From assembly GCF_023008405.1 (NCBI RefSeq), contig NZ_CP095376.1, positions 8,536,501 through 8,600,500 on the forward strand: a DNA stretch of 64,000 nucleotides. The letters are read 5' to 3'. Below, one piece after another: positions 1-8,314 of the stretch. The position numbers and the translations under genes were made by a program. The notes under the pieces are model-generated. The model saw nothing but the letters and a program-made list of their open reading frames with translations, was not told the origin of the DNA and did no database searches. Position 1 is the first letter of the stretch. Each line of letters begins with the position of its first letter. Source of the DNA: Amycolatopsis sp. FBCC-B4732 (GTDB lineage Bacteria; Actinomycetota; Actinomycetes; Mycobacteriales; Pseudonocardiaceae).

Positions 1-829
1 TCGTGCCGCTGGCGATCATCGCCGCGAAGTCGTCCAGGAGTGCGGTGTAGGACTCCTGCGCCGAGCCCGGTTTGCGCCCGAGCGTCCGGTAGCCGTGCCG
101 GCCCCAGACGGCGAGTTCGACGACGGTCGGCTGCACCGGGAGCCGCAACGAGAGCGTGGCGGTGCTGAAAACGCCGCCGTCGTGGGCCAGCATCAGGTGC
201 CAGAGGTCGCCGGGGCTGCGCCGCGCGGCGACGACGCCGGTGATCGGGCCGAGCGCGGCGTCGAGGAGGTCGAGCGCGTGCGGGCCGATGTCGAACAGCG
301 CGCCGCCGTCGTCCTGGCGCCACTCCGAAGCCGCGTACTGGCCGCCGAGCAGGGCACCGGAGAGCCAGCGCGCGCCGCCGCCCGTCCAGCCGCCCGCCTG
401 GGCGAGGTCGGCGAGCCACTCCTGCGTCTGCGCCGAGTACCGCAGCGTCAGGACGACGAGCGCGGCCACGTCGGCGGCGGCGACCGCGTCGGCCAGCCGT
501 CGCGCGCCTTCGAGGTCGGCGGCGATCGGCTTCTCGAGGATCAGGTGCTTCCCGGCTTCGGCCGCGCGCACGCCCAGTTCGGCCTGGATCGACGGCGGGA
601 CGGCCAGCGCGACCGCGTCCACCTGCTCGAACAGCTCCTCGACGCTGCCCGCGGTGTTCGCGCAGTGCGTCTCCGCAAGCGCTTGCGCCGCCTCCGGCCG
701 CCGGGCCCAGACCGCGGTCAGCGCCGTGCCGGGGTGATCCGCGAGGCCCGGTGCGTGCACCGTTTTCGCCCACGGGCCGGCACCGATCAGGCCGACGCGC
801 AGCTGTCCGTCCGCGATGAGCTGTCCCAC
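1..829 (-). CDS. Gfo/Idh/MocA family oxidoreductase, 3' end cut by window edge
   Basis: NAD(P)-dependent sugar-type dehydrogenase family. The GTG at 829 opens a frame of about 276 codons still open at base 1. Near the N-terminus it has a Rossmann motif VGLIGAGPWAK. The family motif LEKPIA follows at about residue 95, and a DIGPHALDLLDAALG stretch lies in the substrate domain. Full members run about 300 to 380 residues, so only the C-terminal end is missing. The gene diverges from the surface-protein gene at 907. The substrate cannot be named from sequence. Family sure, start fairly sure because no ATG alternative lies nearby. Confidence 0.85.
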   Translation of the reverse strand, partial: MGQLIADGQLRVGLIGAGPWAKTVHAPGLADHPGTALTAVWARRPEAAQALAETHCANTAGSVEELFEQVDAVALAVPPSIQAELGVRAAEAGKHLILEKPIAADLEGARRLADAVAAADVAALVVLTLRYSAQTQEWLADLAQAGGWTGGGARWLSGALLGGQYAASEWRQDDGGALFDIGPHALDLLDAALGPITGVVAARRSPGDLWHLMLAHDGGVFSTATLSLRLPVQPTVVELAVWGRHGYRTLGRKPGSAQESYTALLDDFAAMIASGT

Positions 830-906
830 GGCCCGCAGTCTAGGTGTGGTGCTCGTCGCGCCGGAACCGCACCTTCGGCGGGTGCCGTCCTGGCTAAAGT
901 GCCTGC

Positions 907-1527
907 ATGATCGCCTCCCGTTTCGCCGTCGTCTGCGCTCTCCTGTTCGGCGCCGCCTTCGTGGGCGCCGCGCCCGCGTCGGCGGCGGGCACGGCCGGGA
1001 CCTGCCAGGAGGGCGGCGGTGTCACGGTGGTCGTCGATTTCGGCGACCTGGGTCCGCAGCCGCTGATCCGCTGCGCCCCCGGAACGCCGGCGAACGGCAT
1101 CGCGGCCCTGCAGGACGCCGGCGTCGAGGTCGCCGGTTCGCAGAAGTACGGCCTGGCCGTGGCCTGCCGGATCGCGGGGCAGCCCGGGCCCGACGTCGAG
1201 TCGTGCGCGGGGATGCCGTCGGCGACGGCGTACTGGAGCTACTGGCACGCCTCCGCCGGGGGCAGCTGGACGTCGAGCCAGGAGGGCGCGCAGACCGCGA
1301 AGCCGGTCGCCGGCGGGTTCGAGGGCTGGGCGTTCGCGCGGCCGAAGACGGCGAACGACCTGCCGACGCCGCCGAAGGTGGCGCCGGTGCGGCAGGCCGC
1401 CACCAACGCCCCCGCGCCCGCCGAGCAGGGCAGCTCGTTCCCGTGGGGCCTGGTGATCGGCGCGGTCGTGATCGTGGTGGTCGGCGGCGCCGGGATCGTC
1501 GTCGCCCGCCGTCGGCGTGCGCAGTAG
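907..1527 (+). CDS. Secreted, C-terminally anchored protein of ECF transporter operon (SCO2322-like)
   Basis: A 206-residue exported protein. Residues 1-27 form a signal peptide ending ASAAG. A small globular domain follows with cysteines and a tryptophan-rich patch (YWSYWHASAGGSW), then a Pro/Ala linker. A single membrane helix (about 178-200) and an Arg-rich stop-transfer tail (RRRRAQ) close it. The layout fits a cell-surface protein facing outward. The domain resembles transcobalamin-like/DUF4430 surface modules found beside ECF transporters, by my recollection of the family. Its stop overlaps the start of EcfT at 1517, so it is probably the first gene of the operon. A role as substrate-capturing surface partner is inference. 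Confidence 0.75.
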   Translation: MIASRFAVVCALLFGAAFVGAAPASAAGTAGTCQEGGGVTVVVDFGDLGPQPLIRCAPGTPANGIAALQDAGVEVAGSQKYGLAVACRIAGQPGPDVESCAGMPSATAYWSYWHASAGGSWTSSQEGAQTAKPVAGGFEGWAFARPKTANDLPTPPKVAPVRQAATNAPAPAEQGSSFPWGLVIGAVVIVVVGGAGIVVARRRRAQ

Positions 1528-2587
1528 GGCGCTGCACCCCGGCGCCTGGTGGGCGTGGGCGCTCACGCTGGCCGTCGCGGCCAGCCGCACGACGAACCCG
1601 CTGCTGCTCGGCCTGATCATCGCCGTCGCCGGGTTCGTGGTCGCGAACCGGCGGAGTGACGCGCCCTGGGCGCTGGCGTTCCGGCTGTACGCGTACGTCG
1701 GCGCGTTGATCGTCGCCTCGCGGGTGCTCTTCCGGATCCTGGTCGGCGGCGAAGACGGCGGGCACGTGCTGTTCTCGCTGCCGCGGATCCCGCTCGCCGC
1801 CGGGTTGTCCCTGCTCGGGCCGACGTCGGCCGAGGAACTGCTCGGCGGCTTCTACGACGGCCTGCGGCTGGCGACGATGGTGGTCTGCGTCGGCGCCGCG
1901 AACGCCCTCGCGAACCCGAAACGCCTGCTCAAGGCGGTGCCGGGCGCACTCTACGAGGTCGGCACCGCGATGACGGTGGCGCTGACGGTCGCGCCCCAGC
2001 TCGTCGAGAGCGTGCAACGCGTCCGGCGCGCGCGGCGGCTGCGAGCGGGCCGGACTCGCGGGCTGCGGGCGGTCAAGGGCATCGTGGTGCCGGTGCTGGA
2101 GGACGCGATGGACCGCTCGCTGCGGCTGGCGGCCGCGATGGATTCCCGGGGCTACGGGCGCCGGGCGTACCTGAGCGGCGGGGTGCGGGTGCTGATCGCG
2201 GCCTGCGTCCTGGCCGGGCTGACCGGCGTGTGCGTCGGCGTCTACGGCGTGCTCGACGGGACGTCGTCGTGGCTCGGCGTGCCGCTGCTGGCCGCGGGGC
2301 TGGTGGTGGCGGTCGCGGGGTTCGTCCTCGGCGGCCGGCGCGTGCGGCGGACGGCGTACCGGCCGGACCCGTGGGGCTGGCCGGAGACGCTGGTCGTCGT
2401 GGCCGGGGCCGGGTCGTGCGCGCTGCTGTTCGCGACCGCGCGGATCGACCCGGGCCGGCTGTTCCCGTCGCTGAGCCCGTTGCGCTGGCCGGAGGTTTCC
2501 TGGGTGCACGCGCTGTCCGTGCTGGTCGCGGTGCTGCCGGCGTTCGTCGCGCCGCCACCGCCGTCGTTGTCGGAGGTCGTCCGGTGA
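1517..2587 (+). CDS. ECF transporter T component (CbiQ/EcfT family)
   Basis: Transmembrane coupling subunit of an energy-coupling-factor importer. The 356 residues contain several hydrophobic helices in the first 130 residues, then the cytoplasmic coupling region. There the basic motif RRARRLRAG and the motif AMDSRGYGRR match the paired Arg motifs by which EcfT grips the ATPases. More membrane segments fill the C-terminal third. The GTG start at 1517 overlaps the previous stop, and the stop overlaps the GTG of the ATPase gene at 2584. The vitamin or metal carried is set by the S component, not by this protein. Confidence 0.88.
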   Translation: MRSRALHPGAWWAWALTLAVAASRTTNPLLLGLIIAVAGFVVANRRSDAPWALAFRLYAYVGALIVASRVLFRILVGGEDGGHVLFSLPRIPLAAGLSLLGPTSAEELLGGFYDGLRLATMVVCVGAANALANPKRLLKAVPGALYEVGTAMTVALTVAPQLVESVQRVRRARRLRAGRTRGLRAVKGIVVPVLEDAMDRSLRLAAAMDSRGYGRRAYLSGGVRVLIAACVLAGLTGVCVGVYGVLDGTSSWLGVPLLAAGLVVAVAGFVLGGRRVRRTAYRPDPWGWPETLVVVAGAGSCALLFATARIDPGRLFPSLSPLRWPEVSWVHALSVLVAVLPAFVAPPPPSLSEVVR

Positions 2588-4191
2588 TCGAGTTCTCGAG
2601 GGTCACGGTGACCTACCCGGACGCCTCGCGGCCGGTGCTTTCGGACGTGTCGCTGGAGGTCGAGGAAGGCGAGTTGTGCCTGGTCGCCGGGCCGACCGGG
2701 GCGGGGAAGTCGACGTTGCTCGGCGCGCTGAACGGGCTCGTCCCGCACTTCACCGGCGGCCGCTTGGCGGGGCGCGTGGTCGTCGCCGGCCTGGACACGT
2801 CCGCGCACCCCCCGCGTGAACTGGCTTCGGTCGTCGGCGTCGTCGGGCAGGACCCGCTGGCGGGGTTCGTGACGGACACCGTCGAGGAGGAGCTCGCGTA
2901 CGCGATGGAGCAGCTGGCGGTGCCGCCGGACGTCATGCGCAAGCGGGTCGAGGAAACGCTGGACCTGCTGGGCATCGCGGAACTGCGCAACCGTCCACTC
3001 CGGACGCTTTCGGGTGGCCAGCAGCAGCGGGTGGCGATCGGCTCGGTGCTGACGGCCCACCCGTCCGTGGTGGTGCTCGACGAGCCGACGTCGGCCCTCG
3101 ACCCGACCGCGGCCGAGGACGTCCTCGCGGCGATCACCCGCCTGGTGCACGACCTGGGGACGACGGTGGTCGTGGCGGAGCACCGGATGGAGCGCGTCGC
3201 GCAGTACGCGGACCGGCTGCTGTACCTGCCGGGCGACGGATCGGTGCGGTCCGGGACGCCCGCGGAGATCCTGGCGACGTCGCCGATCGCACCCCCGATC
3301 GCCGAGCTGGGCCGGCTCGCGGGCTGGTCACCGCTGCCGTTGTCGGTCCGGGACGCGCGGCGGGTCGCGGGTCCGCTGCGGTCCCGCCTGTCGTCGATCC
3401 CGAAATTGTCGGTGGTGGGTTCTAGTCTCTCGGTGACCGGTCGAGCACTGGACGTGAGAGGGGTGGTGGTCCGCTACGGAGATGTCTCGGCGGTGCGCGG
3501 GGTGGACCTGCGGGCCGGGCCGGGGGAAGTGATCGCGCTGATGGGACGCAACGGCTCCGGCAAGTCGTCGCTTCTCTGGGCGGTGCAGGGCAGCGGCCCG
3601 AGGTCGGCGGGGAAGGTCGACGTCGGCGGCGCGGACCCGGCATCGCTCAAGCCACGAGCGGCCCGTCAGCGCGTGGGGCTGGTCCCGCAGACACCGGCGG
3701 ACCTGCTGTACCTCGATTCGGTGGAAGCCGAGTGCGCACAGGCGGACACCGAATCGCAGGTACCGGCGGGGACGGCGCGTGCCCTGCTGGACCGCCTGGC
3801 CCCGGGAATCGCCGGCGAAGCGCACCCCGGCGACCTCTCGGAGGGCCAGCGCCTGGCCCTGGTCCTGGCGATCCAGCTGGCGGCGGCACCCCCGGTCGTC
3901 CTCCTCGACGAGCCCACCCGCGGCCTGGACTACCACGCAAAACGACGCTTCGCGGCGATCCTGCGAGAGCTGGCCTCGCAGGGGCGAGCGGTGCTGCTGG
4001 CCACGCACGACGTCGAGTTCGTGGCAACGGTGGCGAGCCGAGTGGTGGTCATGGCCGAGGGCGAGATAGTCGCGGACGGCCCGACGAAGGAGGTGATCGT
4101 CGCCTCCCCGGCGTTCGCGCCCCAGGTGGCGAAGATCCTGGCCCCGGAGCAGTGGCTGACGGTGGACGAGGTCGCGGAAGCGCTGGCATGA
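2584..4191 (+). CDS. ECF transporter ATPase with two fused ABC domains (EcfA1-EcfA2)
   Basis: A 535-residue fusion of two nucleotide-binding domains that powers the ECF importer. Domain 1 has Walker A GPTGAGKST at residues 36-44, signature LSGGQQQR near 142 and Walker B VVVLDEPTSALD near 161. Domain 2 has Walker A GRNGSGKSS near 321, an altered signature LSEGQ near 418 and Walker B VVLLDEPTRGLD. A linker of about 50 residues joins them. GTG at 2584 overlaps the EcfT stop as GTGA. The stop overlaps the ATG at 4188. Fused EcfA pairs are common in actinomycetes. The altered second signature may make the two ATP sites unequal. Confidence 0.92.
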   Translation: MIEFSRVTVTYPDASRPVLSDVSLEVEEGELCLVAGPTGAGKSTLLGALNGLVPHFTGGRLAGRVVVAGLDTSAHPPRELASVVGVVGQDPLAGFVTDTVEEELAYAMEQLAVPPDVMRKRVEETLDLLGIAELRNRPLRTLSGGQQQRVAIGSVLTAHPSVVVLDEPTSALDPTAAEDVLAAITRLVHDLGTTVVVAEHRMERVAQYADRLLYLPGDGSVRSGTPAEILATSPIAPPIAELGRLAGWSPLPLSVRDARRVAGPLRSRLSSIPKLSVVGSSLSVTGRALDVRGVVVRYGDVSAVRGVDLRAGPGEVIALMGRNGSGKSSLLWAVQGSGPRSAGKVDVGGADPASLKPRAARQRVGLVPQTPADLLYLDSVEAECAQADTESQVPAGTARALLDRLAPGIAGEAHPGDLSEGQRLALVLAIQLAAAPPVVLLDEPTRGLDYHAKRRFAAILRELASQGRAVLLATHDVEFVATVASRVVVMAEGEIVADGPTKEVIVASPAFAPQVAKILAPEQWLTVDEVAEALA

Positions 4192-5147
4192 GGAGACGCG
4201 AGACTTCGAGGACGGCTGACGGAGCCGCGCGGGTCGCTTCGCGCCCGCCCGCACCACCTGACGCCGCCACCCGGCTCGGGTGGGTCTCGAGGGTCGCTTC
4301 GAAGCGGTCCCTGCCATCCGGCGCGACAACGTGGCTCGCTGCTGCCGCGCGGGCCGCAGCGCGGCCCGCGCCGCCCGGCGGACGGAGCGCGGCGGCCCAT
4401 CCAGGTGTGCTCGGCGCGGCAACGCGGGCCGGTGCTGTGGTGCGGGTTGCCTCGCGCCCTGCCGCGCCGCCCGGCAGACGGAGCGCGGCGGGCCGTCCAG
4501 GTGCGCTCGGCGCCGCAACGCGGCCCGGTGCCGTCGCGCGGACTCCTGCGGAGTGGCCCGCGCCATCCGGTGCACCGAGCGGCGGCCTGCGGCCGCCCCC
4601 CGCGCGATTCAGCGCGGCTGGCCACCCCGGCGAGCCCGGTGCGGCAACGTGGGCCGGTGCTGTGGCGCGGGTTGCCGCGAAGTTGGCTGCGCCATCCGGC
4701 GGATCGAGTGCGGCGGGTCGTCCGGGTGGGCTCGGTGCGGCAACACGGCCAGGTGCTGTGGTGCGGGTTGCCGCGGAGTTGGCCGCGCCATCCGGTGCAC
4801 CGAGCGCGGGTCGTCCGAGCGGGCCCGGTGCGGCAACGTGGGCCGGTGCTGTGGCGCGGGCTGTAGCAGAGCGGCCCGCACCACCCGGTGCACCGAGCGC
4901 GGGTCGTCCGAGCGGGCCCGGCGCGGCAACATGGCCCGGTGCCACCGCGCGGACTCCTGCGGAGCCGACCGCACCACCCGCTGCGCCGAGAGGTGGCCTG
5001 CGCCCGGCCCCCGCACAATTCAGCGCGGCGGGCCACCCCAGCGCGCCCGGCGCAGCACCAACCCGCGGCCGAGCCGGGGCGGCCACCGACACAGAGCCGC
5101 CCAGAGTGACCCGAGCCCCCGAAGCGGCAGCGAAGGCGGCGCCATGA
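4188..5147 (+). CDS. Ala/Pro/Gly-rich tandem-repeat reading frame coupled inside the ECF operon
   Basis: A 319-codon frame that begins on the ATGA of the ATPase gene and ends on the ATGA of the S component. It is built of about seven degenerate copies of a 31-32-residue unit with the core GAATxxGAVxRVA..PAPPSGxPSAGRP. Two copies carry an extra 10-11 residues. No fold, signal peptide or membrane segment is visible. For coding: exact ATGA coupling at both ends, and repeat spacings that are all multiples of three. Against: third-position GC is visibly lower than in neighbours, and other frames on both strands are also open, as expected in GC-rich repeats. It may be a disordered linker protein or an expanding minisatellite that has kept the frame. 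Confidence 0.4.
   Translation: MRRRETSRTADGAARVASRPPAPPDAATRLGWVSRVASKRSLPSGATTWLAAAARAAARPAPPGGRSAAAHPGVLGAATRAGAVVRVASRPAAPPGRRSAAGRPGALGAATRPGAVARTPAEWPAPSGAPSGGLRPPPARFSAAGHPGEPGAATWAGAVARVAAKLAAPSGGSSAAGRPGGLGAATRPGAVVRVAAELAAPSGAPSAGRPSGPGAATWAGAVARAVAERPAPPGAPSAGRPSGPGAATWPGATARTPAEPTAPPAAPRGGLRPAPAQFSAAGHPSAPGAAPTRGRAGAATDTEPPRVTRAPEAAAKAAP
4335..5035. repeat. Degenerate 93/96/129-bp tandem repeat array
   Basis: A GGTGCTGTGG-like landmark recurs at 4431, 4527 (variant), 4656, 4752, 4845 and 4938 (variant), with a weaker copy near 4338. The gaps are 93, 96, 129, 96, 93 and 93 bases, each divisible by three. Two adjacent copies near 4797 and 4890 share a long nearly identical block (caccgagcgcgggtcgtccg), so part of the array expanded recently. 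The array lies wholly between the EcfA and EcfS genes. Confidence 0.85.
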
Positions 5148-5962
5148 CCGGCTTCCTCCCGCCGAAGCCCCGAACCATCCGGCTCACCCCCAGGCCCGCG
5201 CTGGTCCTCACCACCGCGAGCCTCCTCGGGCTGGCCATGTTCTGCTGGCCCCTCTTCGCCAACCCCCGGCCCACCGCCGCCGCCCACACCGCGGATGCGC
5301 CGTTCGTCTTCATGGCGACCCTGCCGGTGCTGATCCTCGTCGTCCTCGCCGAGCTGTCCCGCGGCGGCATCGATGCCAAAGCGCTCGCGCTCCTCGGCGT
5401 GCTCTCCGCCGTCAACGCCGGCCTGCGGCCGCTCGGTGCCGGTACCGGGGGCATCGAGCTGGTGTTCTTCCTGCTCGTGCTCGCCGGCCGCGTGTTCGGG
5501 CCCGGGTTCGGGTTCGTTCTGGGCTCGACGTCGCTGTTCACCAGCGCGTTGCTCACCGCCGGGGTCGGGCCGTGGTTGCCGTTCCAGATGCTCGCGTCGT
5601 CGCTCATCGGGCTCGGGGCCGGGTTGCTGCCGCGGGCGCGTGGCAAAGCCGAAATCGCGATGCTCGTCGCGTACGGCGTGTTCGCGGCCTACTTCTTCGG
5701 GCTGCTCATGAGCCTGTGGTCGTGGCCGTTCCTCGCCGGGGACAGCACGCAGCTCGGCTTCGTGCCGGGGGCGCCGCTACTGGAGAACCTGCACCGGTTC
5801 GCCGTCTACACCGTGCTGACCTCGACGCTCGGCTGGGACACCGGGCGCGCGATCACCAACGCCGTCGCGATCGTGCTGCTCGGGCCGGCCATTCTCGCCG
5901 TCCTGCGGCGGGCGGCCCGGCGCGCGGCTTTCGACGCGCCCGTGACCTTCGATCAGCCGTAG
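5144..5962 (+). CDS. ECF transporter substrate-binding S component
   Basis: A 272-residue integral membrane protein with about six hydrophobic helices. It is the specificity subunit that carries the ligand across the membrane with EcfT and EcfA. A short charged N-terminus is followed by helices at about 22-42, 60-75, 85-130 and later segments. I find no motif that fixes the ligand. ATG at 5144 overlaps the preceding frame as ATGA. The pairing with an extracellular anchored protein upstream suggests a complex ligand such as a corrinoid, but that is inference. The gene ends 10 bases into the convergent dehydrogenase gene. Confidence 0.82.
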   Translation: MTGFLPPKPRTIRLTPRPALVLTTASLLGLAMFCWPLFANPRPTAAAHTADAPFVFMATLPVLILVVLAELSRGGIDAKALALLGVLSAVNAGLRPLGAGTGGIELVFFLLVLAGRVFGPGFGFVLGSTSLFTSALLTAGVGPWLPFQMLASSLIGLGAGLLPRARGKAEIAMLVAYGVFAAYFFGLLMSLWSWPFLAGDSTQLGFVPGAPLLENLHRFAVYTVLTSTLGWDTGRAITNAVAIVLLGPAILAVLRRAARRAAFDAPVTFDQP

Positions 5963-6807
5963 GAGTAGAAGCCGCGGCCGGTCTTCTTGCCGAGCAGGCC
6001 CGCGTCCACCATGCGCAGCAGCAGCGGCGGCGACGAGTACAGCGGCTCCTTGAACTCCGCGTACATCGAGTCCGCGATGGCCTTGATCGTGTCCAGCCCG
6101 ATCAGATCCGACAGCCGCAGCGGGCCCATCGGGTGGGCGGTGCCCAGCTCCATGCCGCGGTCGATGTCCTCGGCCGAGGCGAAGCCGGACTCGATCATGC
6201 GGATCGCCGAGAGCAGGTACGGCACCAGCAGCGAGTTCACGATGAAGCCGGCGCGGTCCTGCGAGCGGATCACGGTCTTGCCCAGCGCCGTCGTCGCGTG
6301 TTCCTCCGCGCGGCGGGCGGTCTCGTCGCTCGTCAGCAGCGAGGGGACCAGCTCCACCAGCGGCAGCACCGGCACCGGGTTGAAGAAGTGGATGCCGACC
6401 ACCTGCTGCGGCCGGCTCGTCGCCATGCCCAGCTTCATGATCGGGATCGACGACGTGTTGGACGCGAACACCGCGTCCTCGGCCTCGACGATCTTGTCGA
6501 GCTGGCGGAAGACGTCGACCTTCGCCTGCTCCTGCTCGAGGATCGCCTCGACGACCAGCTCGCGGTCGGCGAACTCGGCGATGTCGGTCGTGAACCGGAC
6601 CCGGCCCAGAGCCGCGTCGGCGTCTTCGGCGGACAGCTTGCCGCTCTTGACGCCGCGCTGGAGCGACTTCTCGATGCGGGCCTTGCCCGCGTCGAGCGCC
6701 GGCTGGTTCACCTCGGTGACCACCACGTCCAACCCGGCCCTGGCGTGCACCTCGGCGATGCCGGAACCCATGAGTCCCGCTCCGACGACACCAATCCGAC
6801 TTACCAC
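5953..6807 (-). CDS. 3-hydroxybutyryl-CoA dehydrogenase
   Basis: NAD(P)-dependent oxidation or reduction at C3 of short-chain 3-hydroxyacyl-CoA, in butyrate/PHB-type or fatty-acid metabolism. The 284 residues match the usual monofunctional length. The N-terminal dinucleotide motif is GVVGAGLMGSGIAEV. The catalytic region contains ASNTSSIPI and the HFFNPVPVLPLVEL block with the catalytic His. The C-terminal dimer domain contains GTAHPMGPLRLSDLIGLD. GTG at 6807 has an AAGGAG ribosome site about 8 bases upstream. It stands alone and overlaps the end of the S component gene by 10 bases. FadB2/PaaH-type names are possible; the physiological substrate is not shown. Confidence 0.92.
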   Translation of the reverse strand: MVSRIGVVGAGLMGSGIAEVHARAGLDVVVTEVNQPALDAGKARIEKSLQRGVKSGKLSAEDADAALGRVRFTTDIAEFADRELVVEAILEQEQAKVDVFRQLDKIVEAEDAVFASNTSSIPIMKLGMATSRPQQVVGIHFFNPVPVLPLVELVPSLLTSDETARRAEEHATTALGKTVIRSQDRAGFIVNSLLVPYLLSAIRMIESGFASAEDIDRGMELGTAHPMGPLRLSDLIGLDTIKAIADSMYAEFKEPLYSSPPLLLRMVDAGLLGKKTGRGFYSYG

Positions 6808-6912
6808 CGGCTCACTCCTTCATTGCTTCGCAGGCCCGTTCTTGGGCAGCACGCAGCGCGCGAGGGCGGTGCCGGATTGTGTCCGGCTTCGCCCTCGCGC
6901 GGTTACGCGTGC

Positions 6913-7101
6913 TCAACGACGGTACTCGTCGTACCCGTCGTCGTACGGGTCTTGATCATCGCTGTCGGACTCCTCGTAATGACCGCTGGAGGAGTTACTC
7001 GACAGCTCGCGCTGCAAAGCATCGAAGTCGGTCTCGTGCGAGCTGTACTTGAGCTCGCGCGCCACCTTCGTCTGCTTGGCCTTAGCCCGGCCGCGCCCCA
7101 T
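6913..7101 (-). CDS. DUF3073 small acidic-tailed protein
   Basis: A 62-residue conserved actinobacterial protein of unknown function. The basic N-terminus MGRGRAKAKQTKVARELKY is followed by an acidic, disordered tail rich in Ser, Asp, Glu and Tyr (DSDDQDPYDDGYDEY). The basic/acidic split suggests nucleic-acid or ribosome contact, but nothing proves this. The longer upstream frame would add a low-complexity leader, so the ATG at 7101 is preferred, matching the start known for this family. Confidence 0.88.
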   Translation of the reverse strand: MGRGRAKAKQTKVARELKYSSHETDFDALQRELSSNSSSGHYEESDSDDQDPYDDGYDEYRR

Positions 7102-7308
7102 GGCTCGACCCCCTCGCACAGGGGCGGGGCGGCCGGGGGAATCGGCGGCCCCGCATCGTCTCGACAATTCTTTCCTGCTCACACCGTACCGTGTCCGGGG
7201 GGTTCGATGCGACGTGGCACGGTGTGCCGGTGGTGACAGTGTCGGCCGGACACCGGTTACCGGCCGGTCGCTGACGATCGGTGCAGGTAGACGTGCCACG
7301 ATCTACCC

Positions 7309-8205
7309 GTGCTCCGTCCCTTCGTGGCCTACCTCCGGGTGTACGAACCCCTGCCCGCGCTGGGCGACCCGCCGGACGATCGGCTGCGCGCGGCCGTCGC
7401 GGCGGCCAAGCTGCGGCGGACGGACGCGGGGGTCCGCGAGCAGGCCATGTGGCTCAAGTCACAGGTCGCCGCGCCGCGGCGGTTGCTGCCCGCCGAGCTC
7501 GCCGACGGCCGTCCCGCGCCGAGCCTGCTGACCGACGTCCTGGTCCTCGACCCGGCGGACGTCCCGGGCGGCAAGGCCGAAGCCGGCCCGCTCGTCTGCC
7601 CGCTGGAGCTGCGCGCCCGCTCGGCGGCGGCGCTGGTCACCTTCCTGGGCGACGCGCACCCGGCGCTGAAGAACGTCGTCCTCGACGAAGGCGGCTTCAC
7701 CCAGGAGACGATCCGCGCCCGCACCAAGTCGGCGATGGTGGACCTGAGCACGTCGGCGGCCCACACGCTGTCGACGACGTGGACGGTCCCGCTGCCCTGG
7801 TTCGTCCTGATCGACCCGGACGACCGCCGCCTGATCCTGGGTACCGGCCGCGACGACCCGAAGCGCGAACTCTCCTGGCGCGCGACGCTCGCCGACGCCC
7901 AGCACCGCGCCCGCGAGGCCGGTGAGCTGCTGGAACAGACCTTCGGCGACTCCGGACCGGGCCGGGTCCTCTTCGAAACCCGCCGCTGGCTGGACAACTT
8001 CCACCCGGACTCGGTGATCGAACTCGACTACGGCGGCCTGGTCCAGCTCTTCGCGGACGCGGTCCTGGAAGCCGACAACACGGCGGACGAGGTCCACGAC
8101 ATCCTGGACGCGCTGCGCTCGGGGAACGTGGAGGAACTGGCCGAGCTGTTCTCGGACCTGCGCGAGTTCTGGGGCGACCTGGCCGCCCGCGAACACTCGA
8201 ACTGA
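7309..8205 (+). CDS. Conserved actinobacterial protein of unknown function
   Basis: A 298-residue soluble protein with no signal peptide or membrane helix. I do not recognise catalytic motifs. Features are a central WTVPLPWFVLIDPDDR segment and a C-terminal acidic helical region (EADNTADEVHDILDALRSGNVEELAELFSDL). Codon use is fully typical of the genome, so it is a real gene. The GTG start at 7309 follows a 207-base region shared with the divergent DUF3073 gene. It is convergent with the asparaginase gene. Confidence 0.72.
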   Translation: MLRPFVAYLRVYEPLPALGDPPDDRLRAAVAAAKLRRTDAGVREQAMWLKSQVAAPRRLLPAELADGRPAPSLLTDVLVLDPADVPGGKAEAGPLVCPLELRARSAAALVTFLGDAHPALKNVVLDEGGFTQETIRARTKSAMVDLSTSAAHTLSTTWTVPLPWFVLIDPDDRRLILGTGRDDPKRELSWRATLADAQHRAREAGELLEQTFGDSGPGRVLFETRRWLDNFHPDSVIELDYGGLVQLFADAVLEADNTADEVHDILDALRSGNVEELAELFSDLREFWGDLAAREHSN

Positions 8206-8314
8206 CCCGGGCGCGCGCCGCGGGACCGGCCGCGGCGACGCCGCCCACCGCAGCGACGCTGCCCACCGCAGCCGCGCCGCCCTCGGTCGATGCCGCTGCC
8301 GCAGCCGGCGAGCG

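Noticed and set aside
95..910. Plus-strand open frame over the first gene
   Set aside because: It mirrors the minus-strand oxidoreductase, which has family motifs; the plus frame has none.
4280..5143. Cys/Arg-rich upstream extension of the S component through the repeat array
   Set aside because: The composition is implausible and the S component has a good ATG at 5144 with ATGA coupling.
3930..5287. Minus-strand long frames across the repeat array
   Set aside because: They arise because GC-rich repeats lack stop codons; no start signal or domain is present.
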